Assembly: GCA_023846275.1 (NCBI GenBank)
Contig: CM043870.1
Coordinates: forward strand, 7,749,527-7,813,526
Length of the DNA stretch: 64,000 nucleotides
Origin: Vanilla planifolia
Taxonomy: Eukaryota; Streptophyta; Magnoliopsida; Asparagales; Orchidaceae
Direction of reading: 5' to 3'
Made by a program: the position numbers and the translations under genes. Of this stretch, positions 26,201-41,000 are shown one piece after another; position 1 is the stretch's first letter; every line of letters begins with the position of its first letter. The notes under the pieces were generated by a model. The model saw nothing but the letters and a program-made list of their open reading frames with translations. It did no database searches and was not told the origin of the DNA.

Positions 26201-29200
26201 AAAATAAAGTATAACTTTCCTTTGTTATTTTTTGGTCGGTTATTGAGACTAGTGTGGTAATGATAAGGATGTAATGACATTTATATGAATCTAATATTGG
26301 AGTAATTTTTGGTGCAATTAAGTTTGGGAAAGCTCAAAAAAGATGAACATGTTTTATTTTTTGGAGGTCTCAAAATAGATGAGATTGTCCGTAAGCATTA
26401 GCTAGTTAAATTGAAAAACTAAACCAAATCTACAATATTAAACCGCTTTTGATTTGATTGAAAACTATTGAACCTCATGAGCATTAAAGGCAATATTTTA
26501 TTTTAATAAGAAAAAATACTTTTAAATGTTTATTATGTGATGTAACATGTCTATTTATTGTAATTTATAGGTTATCTTAAGATAGGTAGACATGGATCAC
26601 TTGAAGGTGAATAGAAGAATGTTCTAAAGTAACAAATTAAGAAACATTTGAAGGCAAAGAAGGAAGTTGTACTATTGCTATGGTGATCATATGTCCAAGA
26701 TATACTTTTAAGGAATGAATAATTGCTTAGGACATGTTTAAGGGTTTTGATCAAATTTACTAAGTTAATTCAAGATTTTGTGCTGTGCTACATAAAGCAT
26801 TCTATGGTTGATTTAGCACATAATTAGGAAAATAAGGACTTAAGTGAAGTCCAATATTGATATATATATTAGATAATCAAGGAGTCTCTTATATGACTGA
26901 CCCTTGAATGGTTGAAAATACGCTTTCGCACATCAGTTATACTAAGACCAATCTCGCATTTCAGTAGTTGCATATCCGCTGCAAGCGAATACCTGAGTCA
27001 AGGGACATTCAAATTCAAAGAAAGGTTCTTCTGAGTGGGCAAGGCATGGTCTTTAGCCAATCTAGATGTTTTTTCAATCAAGGTAGAATCCAGAGAATTG
27101 ACATTCATCCATATCCATTCCATCCAAATAGTCTTGAATTATATAAAAATTATTTTGAAAGTATAAATGAGTGGTTTTATAAACATAATCATTAAAGAAG
27201 TTTAAGAACTAAGTTTATATAGACAAAAGGTATAATTAGTCAAATTTGAACTAAATGTACGGTATGTGACCTACCACATATAGTACGTACAGTACAATTT
27301 GTAGGGTGCATTATAAATGGTGGTGCACATTGGAGAGATAAATGAAAATCGAAAATTAAGTATGGTACATTAATTTTAACGTACAATACGTATGGTTCAA
27401 ATGAGCTTGATGCTTTGGGCAAAGGATGGTATGCCACTGGTTAATATTGGCACTTGAAACCTGTGCATAATATATTATTTATTAAAATGTTGTATGTATA
27501 GTTCAAATGGGCACAAGTTGACGGATTGTGCATTTGAAAAAATATAGGAAACTTGAGACTTGTGTATGATATTTGTAATTCAAATGGGTAGTGTACGCAG
27601 CACAGTTACTGGTAAGTTGAGAAGGATAATTGAACTAGAAATGTGTATGAAATGTTATTTTTAATTTATAGTACATCTGGTAAAGGATGAATAGTGCAAA
27701 GTATGAAATGGAGGAAACACAAAACTTGAGTGTGATGTGTTGTTTTTAATGTATATTATATGCAATAAAAATTTGTGACTTACGTATGATACGTGCTTAC
27801 TTGTGTACGGTATATATAGAAGTGAAAATGTGCAATACCTATTTTGATCGGCTAAGAAAGTTTTTATAGTCATTATATGATTGTTTGCAAGACGTTTGAG
27901 GAAGCTTTTTAGAATTCCTTAGCTATATAATAAACCCCCTAAAAATAACTTAATATGATTAAGGAAGGATTGATGCTCTTTAACGTTGATTAAGAGATTA
28001 TTTTAAGAGTGTTGTGTGCTTATCTTGCAATATTTATTCAATAGAGTGATTGTGAAAGGAAACAAGTTCTACGTCATTGCAAGAAACATTCTTGTGAATT
28101 CACAAAGATTTTTGATATTATTATATCATCCATTTACTCCATTTCACAAAGAGCTTTTGATTTAATTGGTAACATTACTTTTCAATCTAGTAGTTTTTGT
28201 ATTTGTATATTTGTCCAAATTGAGTAGATTTATGCTATAAACTATTAGTTGATGTCTTTCCTTTGGTGTATCATTGGCTTATTTAATATATAGAGTGGTT
28301 TAGCTCTAGGTTGTTTAATGTGGAGAGGTTTGGCTTACTTTTAGATTGTTTAATGTTGAGTGTTAGTTGTTTCTTATCTATGAAAAGACTCTTTTGCAAT
28401 AAATTGTTCCATATGGTTGGAATGGAGTGAATTAAAGGATTAGCTCAAGCTAGTTGGCTTGGTAATGGATGTAGATATAAGGGTTAGAGTCAAACCACTT
28501 AAACATATTGATGTTGTTTCTTTATTTTTTGTGGATCTATATTTTACTGCAATCATAAACAATTTTTGTAAATTTGAAAAAGCTTTTTTGCTTAATTAAA
28601 AAGGGAAGAAACATTTGCACAATTAATTTACCTCACCCCCTTTTGGTGTGCTATATGGACCTAACAAGTGATATCAAAGCGAAGTTCTCATTTTAAGTCT
28701 TGACATCCTTGGGTAGATCTTATCTTGGCACCCTCAATTTATCTATTTATTTTTTCATTTTTGGTATTAAGTTATTTTTCAAATCATAAAAAATCCTTTA
28801 GCATTTGTAAGAAGAGCTTTTGATTTTTGGATTTTTTTAAAATCTTTTATAAAAAATACAAATCCAAAATTATGAGTGTTATTTGAAAGTTTGCATGAGG
28901 TTCTAATTTGTAATATGATTTCATTCAATGAAAATCAATTAAGACTTGCACAACTAAATTCTTTAGATTTAAATATCCTTTATTGAGCATTATCAGTAGA
29001 GATTGGTATGCAACTTTTTATATTTACCACTTGCTTTAAGATATTGAATGAATTTGAAAGGTTATATGGAAGCAAGCTTCAAATCAATGAAAAGAAAAAG
29101 AGGTGATTAAATAAAAAGATGAGAAAAGTCCTTGAAGTGTTAGAATTATAAGAGCATGATGCCCACACATAACGAGAGTTAATTGTAAAAATCATTAACT

Positions 29201-32200
29201 CAGTAATACCTAATGAAATAATGGAAGTCTTTTAGAGTATTTTAGTTGTTTTTATAAATTTGTATTTAGAAATTCTTATTAACTTTGAAAACAATTATGT
29301 GAGTAATGCAATAAAAGAAAATACAATTGATTTTTTGGTGGTTCAATCTAGAATCGGATCTACGTTCAGCCTCAGGCAAAAGATTATGTAAAAACACAAA
29401 TGTCTTTGCAAAAGTAGATGGGCAAAGTCCTACATTAGGTCCAAAGATCCTACAAAACATCGGGTCAAAAGACACTATTATCGTTAGGCCAAAGAACCTT
29501 GTAAGGTGACAAAAAGTCAAATAAAAGATCAAAAAAAAAGTTTCAATAATGAGATAAAAGATGCACTGTGAAAAATTAAATACAAAATCTTATAACCTAA
29601 TTGAAATACCAAGAGGCACACTAAGTCAATATAAAACAATGAGAGTGATTTGCAACTTAGCTTAATGCAAAATTATCTTGAAACAAGGTCGAGGAGGATG
29701 GAGAATGATTCAAATTGTTGTAGTCTTGTTCTTCAATATCTCAAGGTCAACAATGATCTTCAAGAGATATTGCTTTCAAATGATATGCATATATTTATTA
29801 ACTTTTTCTTATTGCTTGGATTCTTTTTATAGAGTTTTGAGAAGGTCTCAAATAGGCCTAATCACCCAAAAGAGCTCATTAATGGCTATTTTCTTATATC
29901 CTGAAATCTGATCAAACTAGTCGTTACATAAAATGTATTGATCGTACCATGCCATATTATGATCATGTTGTAAGATAGGCTTTAAAATATACTGATCGTG
30001 CTGTATTATCTGAGATCATATTATAGAAAATTCTTGGGGTGGAGTTAGCTCTTATTGTACTATTTGCTTACTCCTTCATACTACTAATTGTACTGTACTA
30101 TCTTGAGATTATACTGTATAATAGTTACAAGATGTGCTAATCGTAGTAATATCTGAGTATCATACTATACTACATGTTCATTTTTTGATAGTTTTAGATT
30201 TCTGAATTTTAAGTGTTTTGGACATGTTTTATAAATGCAAACTTATGTTTTTAATCTTTAATAAGATATTTATTAAAAATAAAAAATCTTGTTTAAATAT
30301 ATGCCTTAAGTAAACCTAAGAATGATGAGTTGTGAGTGAAATATGTTTAAAGACTTTCAACATTTAAAACTTTACCATTTGCGTTATTGTTTCATTATAG
30401 GTCTTATATTCTAATACCAAGATAAAGAGATTTCACAAAATTCTTCTCTAAGTACTGTATTTTTTTTTATTTCAGTTATGATTTATGCCAAACACTATCA
30501 ATAAGCCCTTTGAGTTAAAGACCAAACTCTTTAATTTATTCATCTATTAATTCTTGAGATGTATGATCTGAAACATTTAAAGAAAAGTATTAATATAATA
30601 AGAGAATGATTTTATTGTTATTAAACTAGTGGTACTTGAGTCAAGAATTCAACAATCTCTTTTTTTATGATGACAAAACAATTATTAAAATGATAAAATA
30701 TTGACACATATAAGCATATAAATACTCTCTCTAAATTCATACTCCCTCTAAATTCATACTCTTAAGCATTTTAAGCAATATTAAATAGTCATAAGGATGC
30801 ATTATAAATCTTTCATTTCATATTTCTCTCTCCCACTTTTTTCATATATCAACAGATAAAAAATGTTTACCCACTTAGTCAATGCATAAAAATAAAAAAC
30901 CAAATGGTGCAAGTCTATACCAAAATATGACATGTTAGAAATTTAACAAATAAAAGAACAATGGTTTAAATGATAATTACACTTATTGAAAACTACACAA
31001 AAGACATTTGTTGTATTTGAAAAGTAAAAGCACTTGTGTTTATAATTCTTGAGAGGGTTCAATTTATCTCTCCTCCCTCTTTTTATGCATATACTAATTT
31101 TAAAGAGAATCAAATTTAAAATATATAAACATACAAGAATTCGTTAATAAAATTATTTCAACATGCTTCTATAAGAATTCAACAATCTCTTTTTTTATGA
31201 TGACAAAATAATTATTAAAATGATAAAATATTGATAGATATAAGCATACAAATACTCTCCTTAAATTCATACTCCCTCTAAATTCATATTCCTCTTAAGC
31301 ATTTTAAAAAATATTAAATAGTCGTAGGGATGCATTATAAATCTTTCATTTTATATCTCTCTTTTCCTCTTTTTTCATACATCAAAAGATAAAAAATGTT
31401 TACCCACTTATTCAATGCATAAAAATAAAAAACCAAACGGTGCAAGTCTATACCAAAATATGACATGTTAGAAATTTAACAAATAAAAGAACAATGGTTT
31501 AAATGATAATTACACTTATTGAGAACTACACAAAAAAATATTTGTTGTATTTGAAAATTAAAAGCACTTGTGTTTATAATTCTTGAAAGGGTTCAATTTA
31601 TCCCTCCCCCTCTTTTTATGCATATAATAATTTTAAAAAGAATCAAATTTAAAATATATAAACATACAAGAATTAATAAAATTATTTCAACATGCTTCTA
31701 TAAGAATTTCTCACTTTTTTTTAACTCAATCAAGATAATCATGATAATAAGCTTAAAAATTTAAATTTTAGATTTTGGAACCCAAACGAACTTGGGTTTT
31801 GATGAATCTATAACCATTTGATTTAATTTTTTTAGGTATATTTTGACTACTCTTTTCTACCTTAGGATACCTAGACTTGATATTTAATCTTATATTGCAA
31901 TATTTAGAAATGTGTCTCTGTTTCAAGTAATAGTTGCAAGCGATGGATGAAGCATAAGAGAAATCTTCAATATATATAAATTTGGCATTATGATAAGAAA
32001 CATTATTATGTATGTGACTTGAAGCAATATTGTTGAAATATAATTTTCTAAATTGATTAAAAATAATTGTCTTTAGCATTCTCAACTATAGTTTGAGCTA
32101 ACTCATTTCTAGTAGTTTTCAAGTTACACAAGTATCTCTCATTTTTCTTATTCAAATCCTTACATAGCTTAAGATATTCTTTATGTTTCTGTTTCAAGTA

Positions 32201-34983
32201 TTTATTATTTCTTTGAATTCAATTTAAAACCATCAACTAAATCAAGTAAGCTATTCTCAAATTCGTTATAAGAGAGATTAATTACCTAATTATCTTCAGT
32301 CCTAGATGATGAATCATGATATGCTCTAAGATACCAAATCTTATTTTTTACTTTCCTCACATCTTGGCAATGCAACATTCTTGACTGAGAGAAAATAATT
32401 CTTCTCCTCTTCATGCTTCTCATAGGTTGAGATTGTAAAAGATGGATCCAAATTGCTCAAAGTTCTCACTTTCACCTTCTTTTTCATGTCTTTCATGTTG
32501 TTTATCTTAGTACTTTTCTTGACCAATTTTGGATAACATGTCTCTATTATTTCTTATCCTTGTTATTGTAACTCATATCTTCTTCTCAAAATTACTTGTA
32601 ACATGCTTAAACGTTTCTGTTAGATTTTCAATGATAAATTCTTACTATTGCAAGGAGTTCATCATCTGGCAAAGTTGTAGTAGCCTTCATTGCTAGATTT
32701 TCCTTCTTTTGCTTGGGCTGAGATTTCCTTCTCTTTCTCCGTGTCATCTCTATATCCTTGGTCATGAGTTTTCCAACTAACTCATGAAGTGAGAAATGGT
32801 CTAGGATCTTAGAAGTTTTGATTGGTGTTACTAAAGGATTAAATTCCTTAGTAAATACCTGAATTTTTTTTTACCTATTCCATGTTAGAAAAAACTTTCC
32901 TTGCACTTAAATGCCCATTCACAACATCAGTGAGTCTAGTAAAAATATCCTTAATGAACTCTCTATCAAACATACGAAAAAGCTTATAATAATGCATACG
33001 TAAATTAATTTTTGACTCTTTTACTTGGTCAGTTCTTTCATAGGTGGCCTCAATTTTACCCAAATTTCATAGGTGGTCTCACGGTTCATAATTTTGTTAA
33101 ATTTTGTGTTCGAGAGAACACAATGAATATTTACATTCTATGCATTTCATGTGGGGTGAGTTCACTTAATGGTTTTTTAATAAACTTTATTTACTGCTTA
33201 AAAGAAAATTCAAAAGGTGAAATTGATATTGATGCAATAATTCTTTCTCATGATCCAACAAAATGTCTGGAAGTATATATTCTCACAAAAACCCTCTTTA
33301 AGTTGGGATTTGAATTAGTTGGTGGCAAGTTAAGAATTTTGATTCCTATTCCTCAACTTGAGAGTAAAATTAGAAAAAAAAATTTCTCATATGATTCTTG
33401 CCCTTATTTTATTTCCTTATTATAAGTTATTCCTTTTATCCCCATATATTTTTTTTAATATATGATATTTTCTTAATACTATGAGATGTGCTAGTATATA
33501 AAAGTTAGAATTTGTGATCATTGTTGTATATTTTCTATAGTTTCTCTTGAAAAAAATGCTTCTATGTTTTTTTGTCCCTTGTGAATTTGATTTCCTTCTC
33601 TTAATGCTATTTATATTTGATGTTTTTGCTTTATTGATAATGGTTTAAAAGTTTTTTTATGGCTTTAATTATTTCATGAGTTAATATTGAGAGATGCTAA
33701 AATCTATGTACGATATTAACTTCTCTTTGTTTGACTTTGGTGTGCAGTGCGTAGCTTCTCATCCAGAGACAAGAACACATTTCCTTAATGGTAATTGTGC
33801 CACTCATGATGATTGTATATCTTTGGTTTTGTGCGTACAACTACCTAGCTTCATGTTTTGTCTGGGGAATAATGCGTGGCTTACATTCATTTACTTTAAA
33901 CTATTTATGAACTTCATCTAGCTTGATTTTTGTTCACTTTACTTCATTAATGTCTGCCTCACACTCACAAATCTAAAACAGATATGCACAAACTAAGAAT
34001 CTATTTTCTTGAGGTCTTCATTGTTCTTGATGTGACTAAAGGTTTTATTGCATAGATATCTTGGTTAAGCATTTGTGAAGTTGAGTATAGCTGAGCGATG
34101 GGCGGTCTTTTTTTTTTTCTGTTTTTTTCGATTAGTTGGTATACCATCATGACTGATTTTCAAGGTTTCTGTTTTTTTTAACCCTGAAGTAGTAATTTTT
34201 CTTGTGACTCTGTATTATAGATGAGTTGTGCTTAGCTTCTTTTGGATTTACTTGTTCTGAAAATGTCTTTGTGTGTATGTGCAAACATGGCAGGAGTGCA
34301 TGCGCACAGATATTATTCAAAATCTTGTGTGATCAATATTCTTCCGACCACCTTTTTTGGGGTGGAATCCTTCCATTATGCATCTTCATAATCAAATTCG
34401 TTGAAAAAAATGCAGGAAATCTATTCTTTTTACCTCGAACAAACTTTGCAATTGTCTTTAATTTATTAGATGGTTTTCTAGTAACAGCTTTCCCTTGATA
34501 TCGTGTTATTATGCATTCCTTGTGGCATTTCTCTATACAGTGCCTTAGCTACAAGGTTATTAAATGTCTATCTCTGCATAGCTTAATCTTTTTACAGCAA
34601 GTTTTATTTGTTTTTAAAATTAAACTCTGTCGATTAGCTTGCAAGCCTAAAAAGCTAGCTTTAACAGTGTCGATTATGATAACATTGCCAGCCTCGCTAT
34701 ATTTGCAGCTCATATTCCTCACTACTTATACCCCTTTTTGAATACTACTAGCAAGACAAGGCCATTCGAGTATCTTAGATTGACTAGCTTGGGTGTGATT
34801 GGAGCTCTTGTAAAGGTAATTGTTATTTTTTAAATTGTTCTTCACAGGTAATTGAGCTAATGCCTGCAATGCTTCTCAAACGTCTGCCTTCCCACCAAAA
34901 TCAATTGGCAGTTTAATAATCCTTAAAAGTTATTAAATTTTGGATCTTGTTATGTTGTTTTAATTGTTTATTTAGTTCAAGCA

Positions 34984-35022
<39 letters not shown>

Positions 35023-38000
35023 CATGTATGTATATAGTTTACATTATTTCTGTGTTCTCAGCTTGTGATTCTGTTTGAATTTGATTTCATCATCAATGTC
35101 CTTGTTTATTTATTTAATCATTTTAAATGTGAAATAGAACCTAACTAAATTTTTGCCTACTTGACATTATTTTGATTGTTATGTTTAAGTTTTTGGAAAT
35201 TTGTCTTGAAGAATTTGTATGCATATTAGATAAAGAATTTTACATGACAAATGAAAAAAATTAATTTATATGTAAAATGTAGTGCTGCTGTCCAGTTTCC
35301 ATAACTAGGAAATTTATGTCATTTCGTCCTTAGACTTCCTTGTCCCATATTGAAAGAAACTAAAATGATTTTGTATCATATAAGCCAATGTTATAGTTGG
35401 TTTATTATCATGGGTTTACTCAATTAACTCCCAATCATGTTTATTAGTTGTTATTCAAAAGCATCATCTTCATTCACTAGTACTTATTTAAGATTTGAAT
35501 ACTTCTTTTATGGTATGTGGATAGAATTATTTGTAACTTTTATTGTAAAACAATTTCATTGTTCACTAATATACTAAATTGTAAAATTAAGAACTTGGTA
35601 TAATAAAGTACACCAAACACATGGTTAGATTTTACTTGAAGTTAGTTGTCAAATAAGTTACATGATTTTGTCTAGCCACGACACACTCAGTGCTTGTGCT
35701 TAAGTACAAAGTAATGGCTTGCCTTGATTGATTAGATATTTGTTACATCTATCATGAATAACTGAGTGTTTAGTACTTTCTACTATTTAGTTGATTGATG
35801 AATAAAGGTATGTTTGAAATTTCTTATATTTAGTTAATAATTATTTAGCTCATTATAGTCTAATTACGTTTATCAGTTTTTGCTACCATTTTTCCCTTAA
35901 AATAGGTTAGGGTTCAAGTTCCTTCAAAAAAGTTAAATAATTTTTATTAATTTCTATGATTGTTTACAATATTTTAAATTTTCTTATACATAATTATAGT
36001 AAGCAATGGTCTAATCTACCAAAGAGTTGGCATGTCCTAAATTTATATTTTGTTTAACTATGTTTTCTATTAGTTGTACATTTTAATATGACTCTTAAAT
36101 TTATTCTTTGTTTAACTAATAACTATGTTTTTTGTTAGTCACCTTGTCCAATCTAGTAATTGTTATTTTAAAATATAATTCTTTATGTGAAATTTCTCTC
36201 TAAAATAATTAGTTTCTCATTAGTTATATATAGCCTTAAATATTCAAGGATGTGATATGATGCAACTTGTGATAAATGTTGATTTGTTTCTCATTATTCA
36301 AGGGTAATTTCTTGTTGCATTTGATTCACTATTTTAAGTGAATTGGAAGCTATAAAACTTGGCCTTAGTTTCATAATGCTATTGTGATTGGAACTCTATG
36401 AAGTTGAAATTTAGTAGTCCCATTAGCCCATTTGGTTCAAAATAGTTTTGATAATAATAATTCAATTAAGTGTGATTTTAATTAGATCATCTAGTGTATA
36501 CATGCTTATTAGTAGGTGATCAAAATGAGTATCAAAGGAACTTCAAAGATTGATACAAATCTACGAAGCAAGAAGTTGATTAAAATATTAAGCTCAAAGG
36601 AAATAAAAGATGCATATTCAAAGCTCAAAGGAACTACAAAATGCTTACTCAATGAAAGGAGCTCATGGATCCTTGTGGGCTTCAAGAAAACCATGATTAA
36701 TGACTTATATGAAATCTTGGAAGCATGAACAGCTCTAATTAACCTTGAAAACCACAAGAAGACATGATCAATTTTGGGGTTTTTCATGAAATTATATTTT
36801 TGGTAAATTGATTTTACATATGGCTCATTGTATTTTGATGCAATTATAGATTTTTCAAAATCTTAAAAAAGTGAGTTTTTGTATTTATTCCAAATTACTT
36901 TATGCACTCATTTAAAAAAACTTAGTTTAAACACAAAAAATCAAAATGTTAGAATTATTATAACAAATATTGGAAGCTGTTCGTATAGTACATCTCTCGT
37001 AGATGTACGATGCATCCCTCCTATACACATGATATATTTGGTGAACGTATGGTAAGACCATGGAAACATACAACATGTGTAAAGTAGTTTGTAAAACATT
37101 TTAGAACCCAAGGATAGCATGTGATATGTCATTATTCATTTAATGTATGTCATTTGCAAAATTGTGGTACACAAAGAAGATCTATCTCAACTCATGACTT
37201 GTGCATGATATGTGAATTTTCATATAATGTATGTCTAGTTCAGGCAGACTGAAATGGCTAGCAAAATTACTATTTGTTTGAAACTTTCTAAGCATCCTAG
37301 TAGTTCCAAAATACCTTTTTGAACATTCACTTAGATCAAGAATGCTTTAATGTGAGCTAGGAGAAGTACAGTGAATTTGAGAGATTTTAGAGAATGACAA
37401 CCACTTGAAACATCTATAAGTAGGATCATAGTCCTATGACAACACAAATTTTCTACAACATGCTTGCTATTTTCTTTTTGCTCAAGAAAAGATCTTATTT
37501 AGTGGTGCAGCTTGGACACGATTTTAGTTCAACATTTTTAGAGCTTCTAAATTCTGTAAGATCATTTTTCAATTTTTCTTCATAAGAGCCATATACTTAT
37601 CAATTTAGTGAACATGTAAATCTTCTATTGTGAGAGGTTGTGAGATTTTTTGTTTAATTGTAAGTGCTACAAAGAGCTTACTTAGAGCCTTTAAAAGTTT
37701 GGAGGTAAGAGGTCTACTCTAGGTGTTTAGAATGTGGAAATGGGAGCTAACTTCAAAATTTGGTGTGAATGAGAGAAGGTCGTGTCTTGGCTTCGAGAAA
37801 AAAACACTAGTATAAGCGACAAAAAGGTGAGGTCCAAATTTAGTTGAATTGGGGGTAGATGTGGGCTTGTTGAGGAAGAGTCAAACTAATAGAAAATTTT
37901 GAGATGTTCTTTCTTTTCTTGTACTTTATTTTTTGTACTTAATTTGATTGTTATCGTCAAAATTATTCTAAACTTACTTGGGCTCATGAGGCTAAAACAC

Positions 38001-41000
38001 ATGCCCGATAATAAAGTAGTGTTGACATACTTTTTTTTTGTAGGCAACTAAACCAGCGTTAAAGAACTTAGTCCCCTTCCAAAGCTTCAAAACTATAGTT
38101 CTTAGTGTGAAATTTCTCTCTAAGATAATTGGTTCCTCATTAATTATATATGGCCTTAATTTTCAAGGATGTGTTGATTTGTTTCTTGTTATACTAGGGT
38201 AATTCCTCATTACATTTGATTCACTATTTTAGATGAAATGGAAGCTATAAAACTTGAGCTTCAGTTTGTACTCCTATTGTGATTGGAACTCTGAGAAGTT
38301 GGAATTGTTGTTGAAAAATGCAGTTGAAATATAGTGATTTTTTTTAAATTGTAATTGTATTGTGCTGTTAAAAATAAATGAGATGGATCTGTTTTTTTGA
38401 CTCTTTTGAAAAAGAGGTAAAATAAAAGAGTAATAATTGTAGAACAAAGGGGATGAATTCTTTAATTTTTTCTTTGAAATCTGTTCTAGAAAATGGGCAT
38501 ATTTCTTACACGTGGCCTACCATTGTCATTTCTACTGTAGCACTAAACATGACTGCAGTGGAATTGGATGGGCTGCGGGTGGCCCTTTGCTGGCCATCTT
38601 CTGCTCCAAATGGGGCCTTAATTAACTACTCTATTAGTAGTAGACTTGTTTTAGTATTGTCATTCAACTGGTTGCTGTGATGTACTAATTAAAGTAAAAT
38701 TATTCTTTAGAAAAATTAAAGTGCTCCATTAGTGTTTTTCCAATGCTTGTAAAGCCACATGGACCAGTATAGATGCTATATATGTCCTATGGTTGTACAT
38801 TTGTTGAGCAAATTAAAAGCATGACTTGTCGGATCTTTGTAAGTAAAATCTGATAATACTTTTACAAGAAGATAGTGCATTGATTATGCTTAGAAATAAT
38901 TCATCCACTAATTGATCACTAAAGTACAGGTATAAGGCTATGATATGGAACTCGAAAGTAGGTGAACTATTTTACAGTGTATATGCTTTTTGGATGCCTC
39001 CTAAACAATGGTAATGCTTGTCTTTTGAAAATTCATTTTCAAGTCTTTCTAGGCATATGATATATGATCATTTTTATTGCCAAAAATTTTGTTGGCATTA
39101 GTAATTAGTACAAGTGCAAGATCTTACAAAAATGGGGAATTAAAGGAAGGAATAAGCTGATTAAATTTTTTGAAAAATTTTTAGGTGTTGAAGAGGTCAC
39201 AAGTTTGCTGGAATTGCCATATGATAAAGGAAAAATTTGGATTTTTTTTTTCCTATGCGAGAGTATGCTGATTATTAACTTCTCATTTTGTCTTACAATG
39301 GAAAGAAAAAGCTTTTTTTCACATACTAATATTGTGATGTGCAATGCTTTCGTGCATACATAATTATTGCTTTATTTGTCTATCGTGTTTATTGCTTTCA
39401 TTATGTATTTGGATAAGTCAAACATGAGATTGATGTTTTCTAGCAATGCGTCATTCCATTAAGTATGTTGATGAAATTATGGAGGGATTAAGGCCTGGTT
39501 AATGGTAAACAACTTGGAACTTCAAGGGATTTCATTTGAGAAGATTTAAAATCAAGTATATTTAATACAAGTTTAGTTAGGATACAATTATGAATCATGT
39601 AGAAATTGTAAATAAGTATTTCAAAATATTAAAAATGTAAAGTTTTATTTTCTTAGGTGTATACTCCAAAGTGATGATAGAGATGCTAATCATGGATTCT
39701 AGTGGGTTTAATGAAAAGAATGATTGTTTTGGTGTCTTCTGTGACTAAAATATCCTACATAAAATTAAAGGTATAAGATTACAATGAGAGTGAGTTTATT
39801 TAATATGAAATATTGATTTATGTTGTCCAAACATATAAATTACATGAGGATTGTAGAGAATGTCAAAATAGAGAAGTGGTTATGTTTAAAAGGATATGAT
39901 TAACTATATTTAAAAGAGTTCACATAGAATTGATTGAGGATACGCACAAACATAATTGATTTTAAATGTTTTGGGTATGTCAAATAGAAGTCACTTCATG
40001 TCTTGTTAAGAAAAGTTAGTAGTTTTTAGAATTGTTTTGTTTGAATAGAAGAAGAGGTACTCATACGTCTCAAGAGGATAATAAAAAAGGACTTGGTGTG
40101 TTTAGATATGGAAAAAGAATATTATTAGATAAAATGCAGTGGTCTCAAATAGTTGATTTCAGCTAATGGGATTATGGCTAGCTGTATTTTAAAAACAATT
40201 TATATTTTATTAATAGAAGCTTAGGCTTCATTTGTTGATCAATGTCAATTGTATGATATGTCATTTGAAATATATTTATTGCTACTATGAGAAAGATAGG
40301 TAAAGTGCTCAAGTGCATTGCCCATGGTTTTGATGCCACAAAGTTGAATGGGAAATACTAGAATTTCTATGACTAGTTTTCAATACCAACCAACATTGTT
40401 CTTTACCGTTTTTTCAAGAAGCAAAGCAGAAAACAAAAAGTTTTATAAAATTGAGTTTTTTTTTAAAGATCATTCTTTGATCATGCTTCTGGCTTGATGT
40501 ACTTCTCATTTAAGGTTGAAGTTTCAATCAAGTGAGGTGGAGCGTGCTGGATAGGTTGGGATATCCCCATGTCAATCAAAGATGCTTGTACAGTATGGAC
40601 AATATCTTAATCCATTCAGTATTTGTTGACAGAATAGGAGAGCATATTGCTAACGAGCCATCTATTGATTATGATTACGCCCATTGTTTTCATGTTTTCT
40701 TGTTACACATTTTATTGTGCTATTAAATAGTGTTCTTAATTGTTTGCTCTATTAAATTAATGGTTTAATTAGTTATGTTCTCCGTTTGTGGAGGCCATGC
40801 CGGAAGGATATCTTATTAATTTCGATTTGCAGGTTGATGAATCTGAGGTTGTCAGTTTTCTTCTTCATACAGAAATTATTCCACTCTGCCTACGCACCAT
40901 GGATAATGGAAGTGAGCTCTCAAAAACAGTTGTGTAACGAATTTCTGATAGTTGTTATATCCATTACTTTTAAATGTTTGTTTTGGTAATTTACTCTTGA

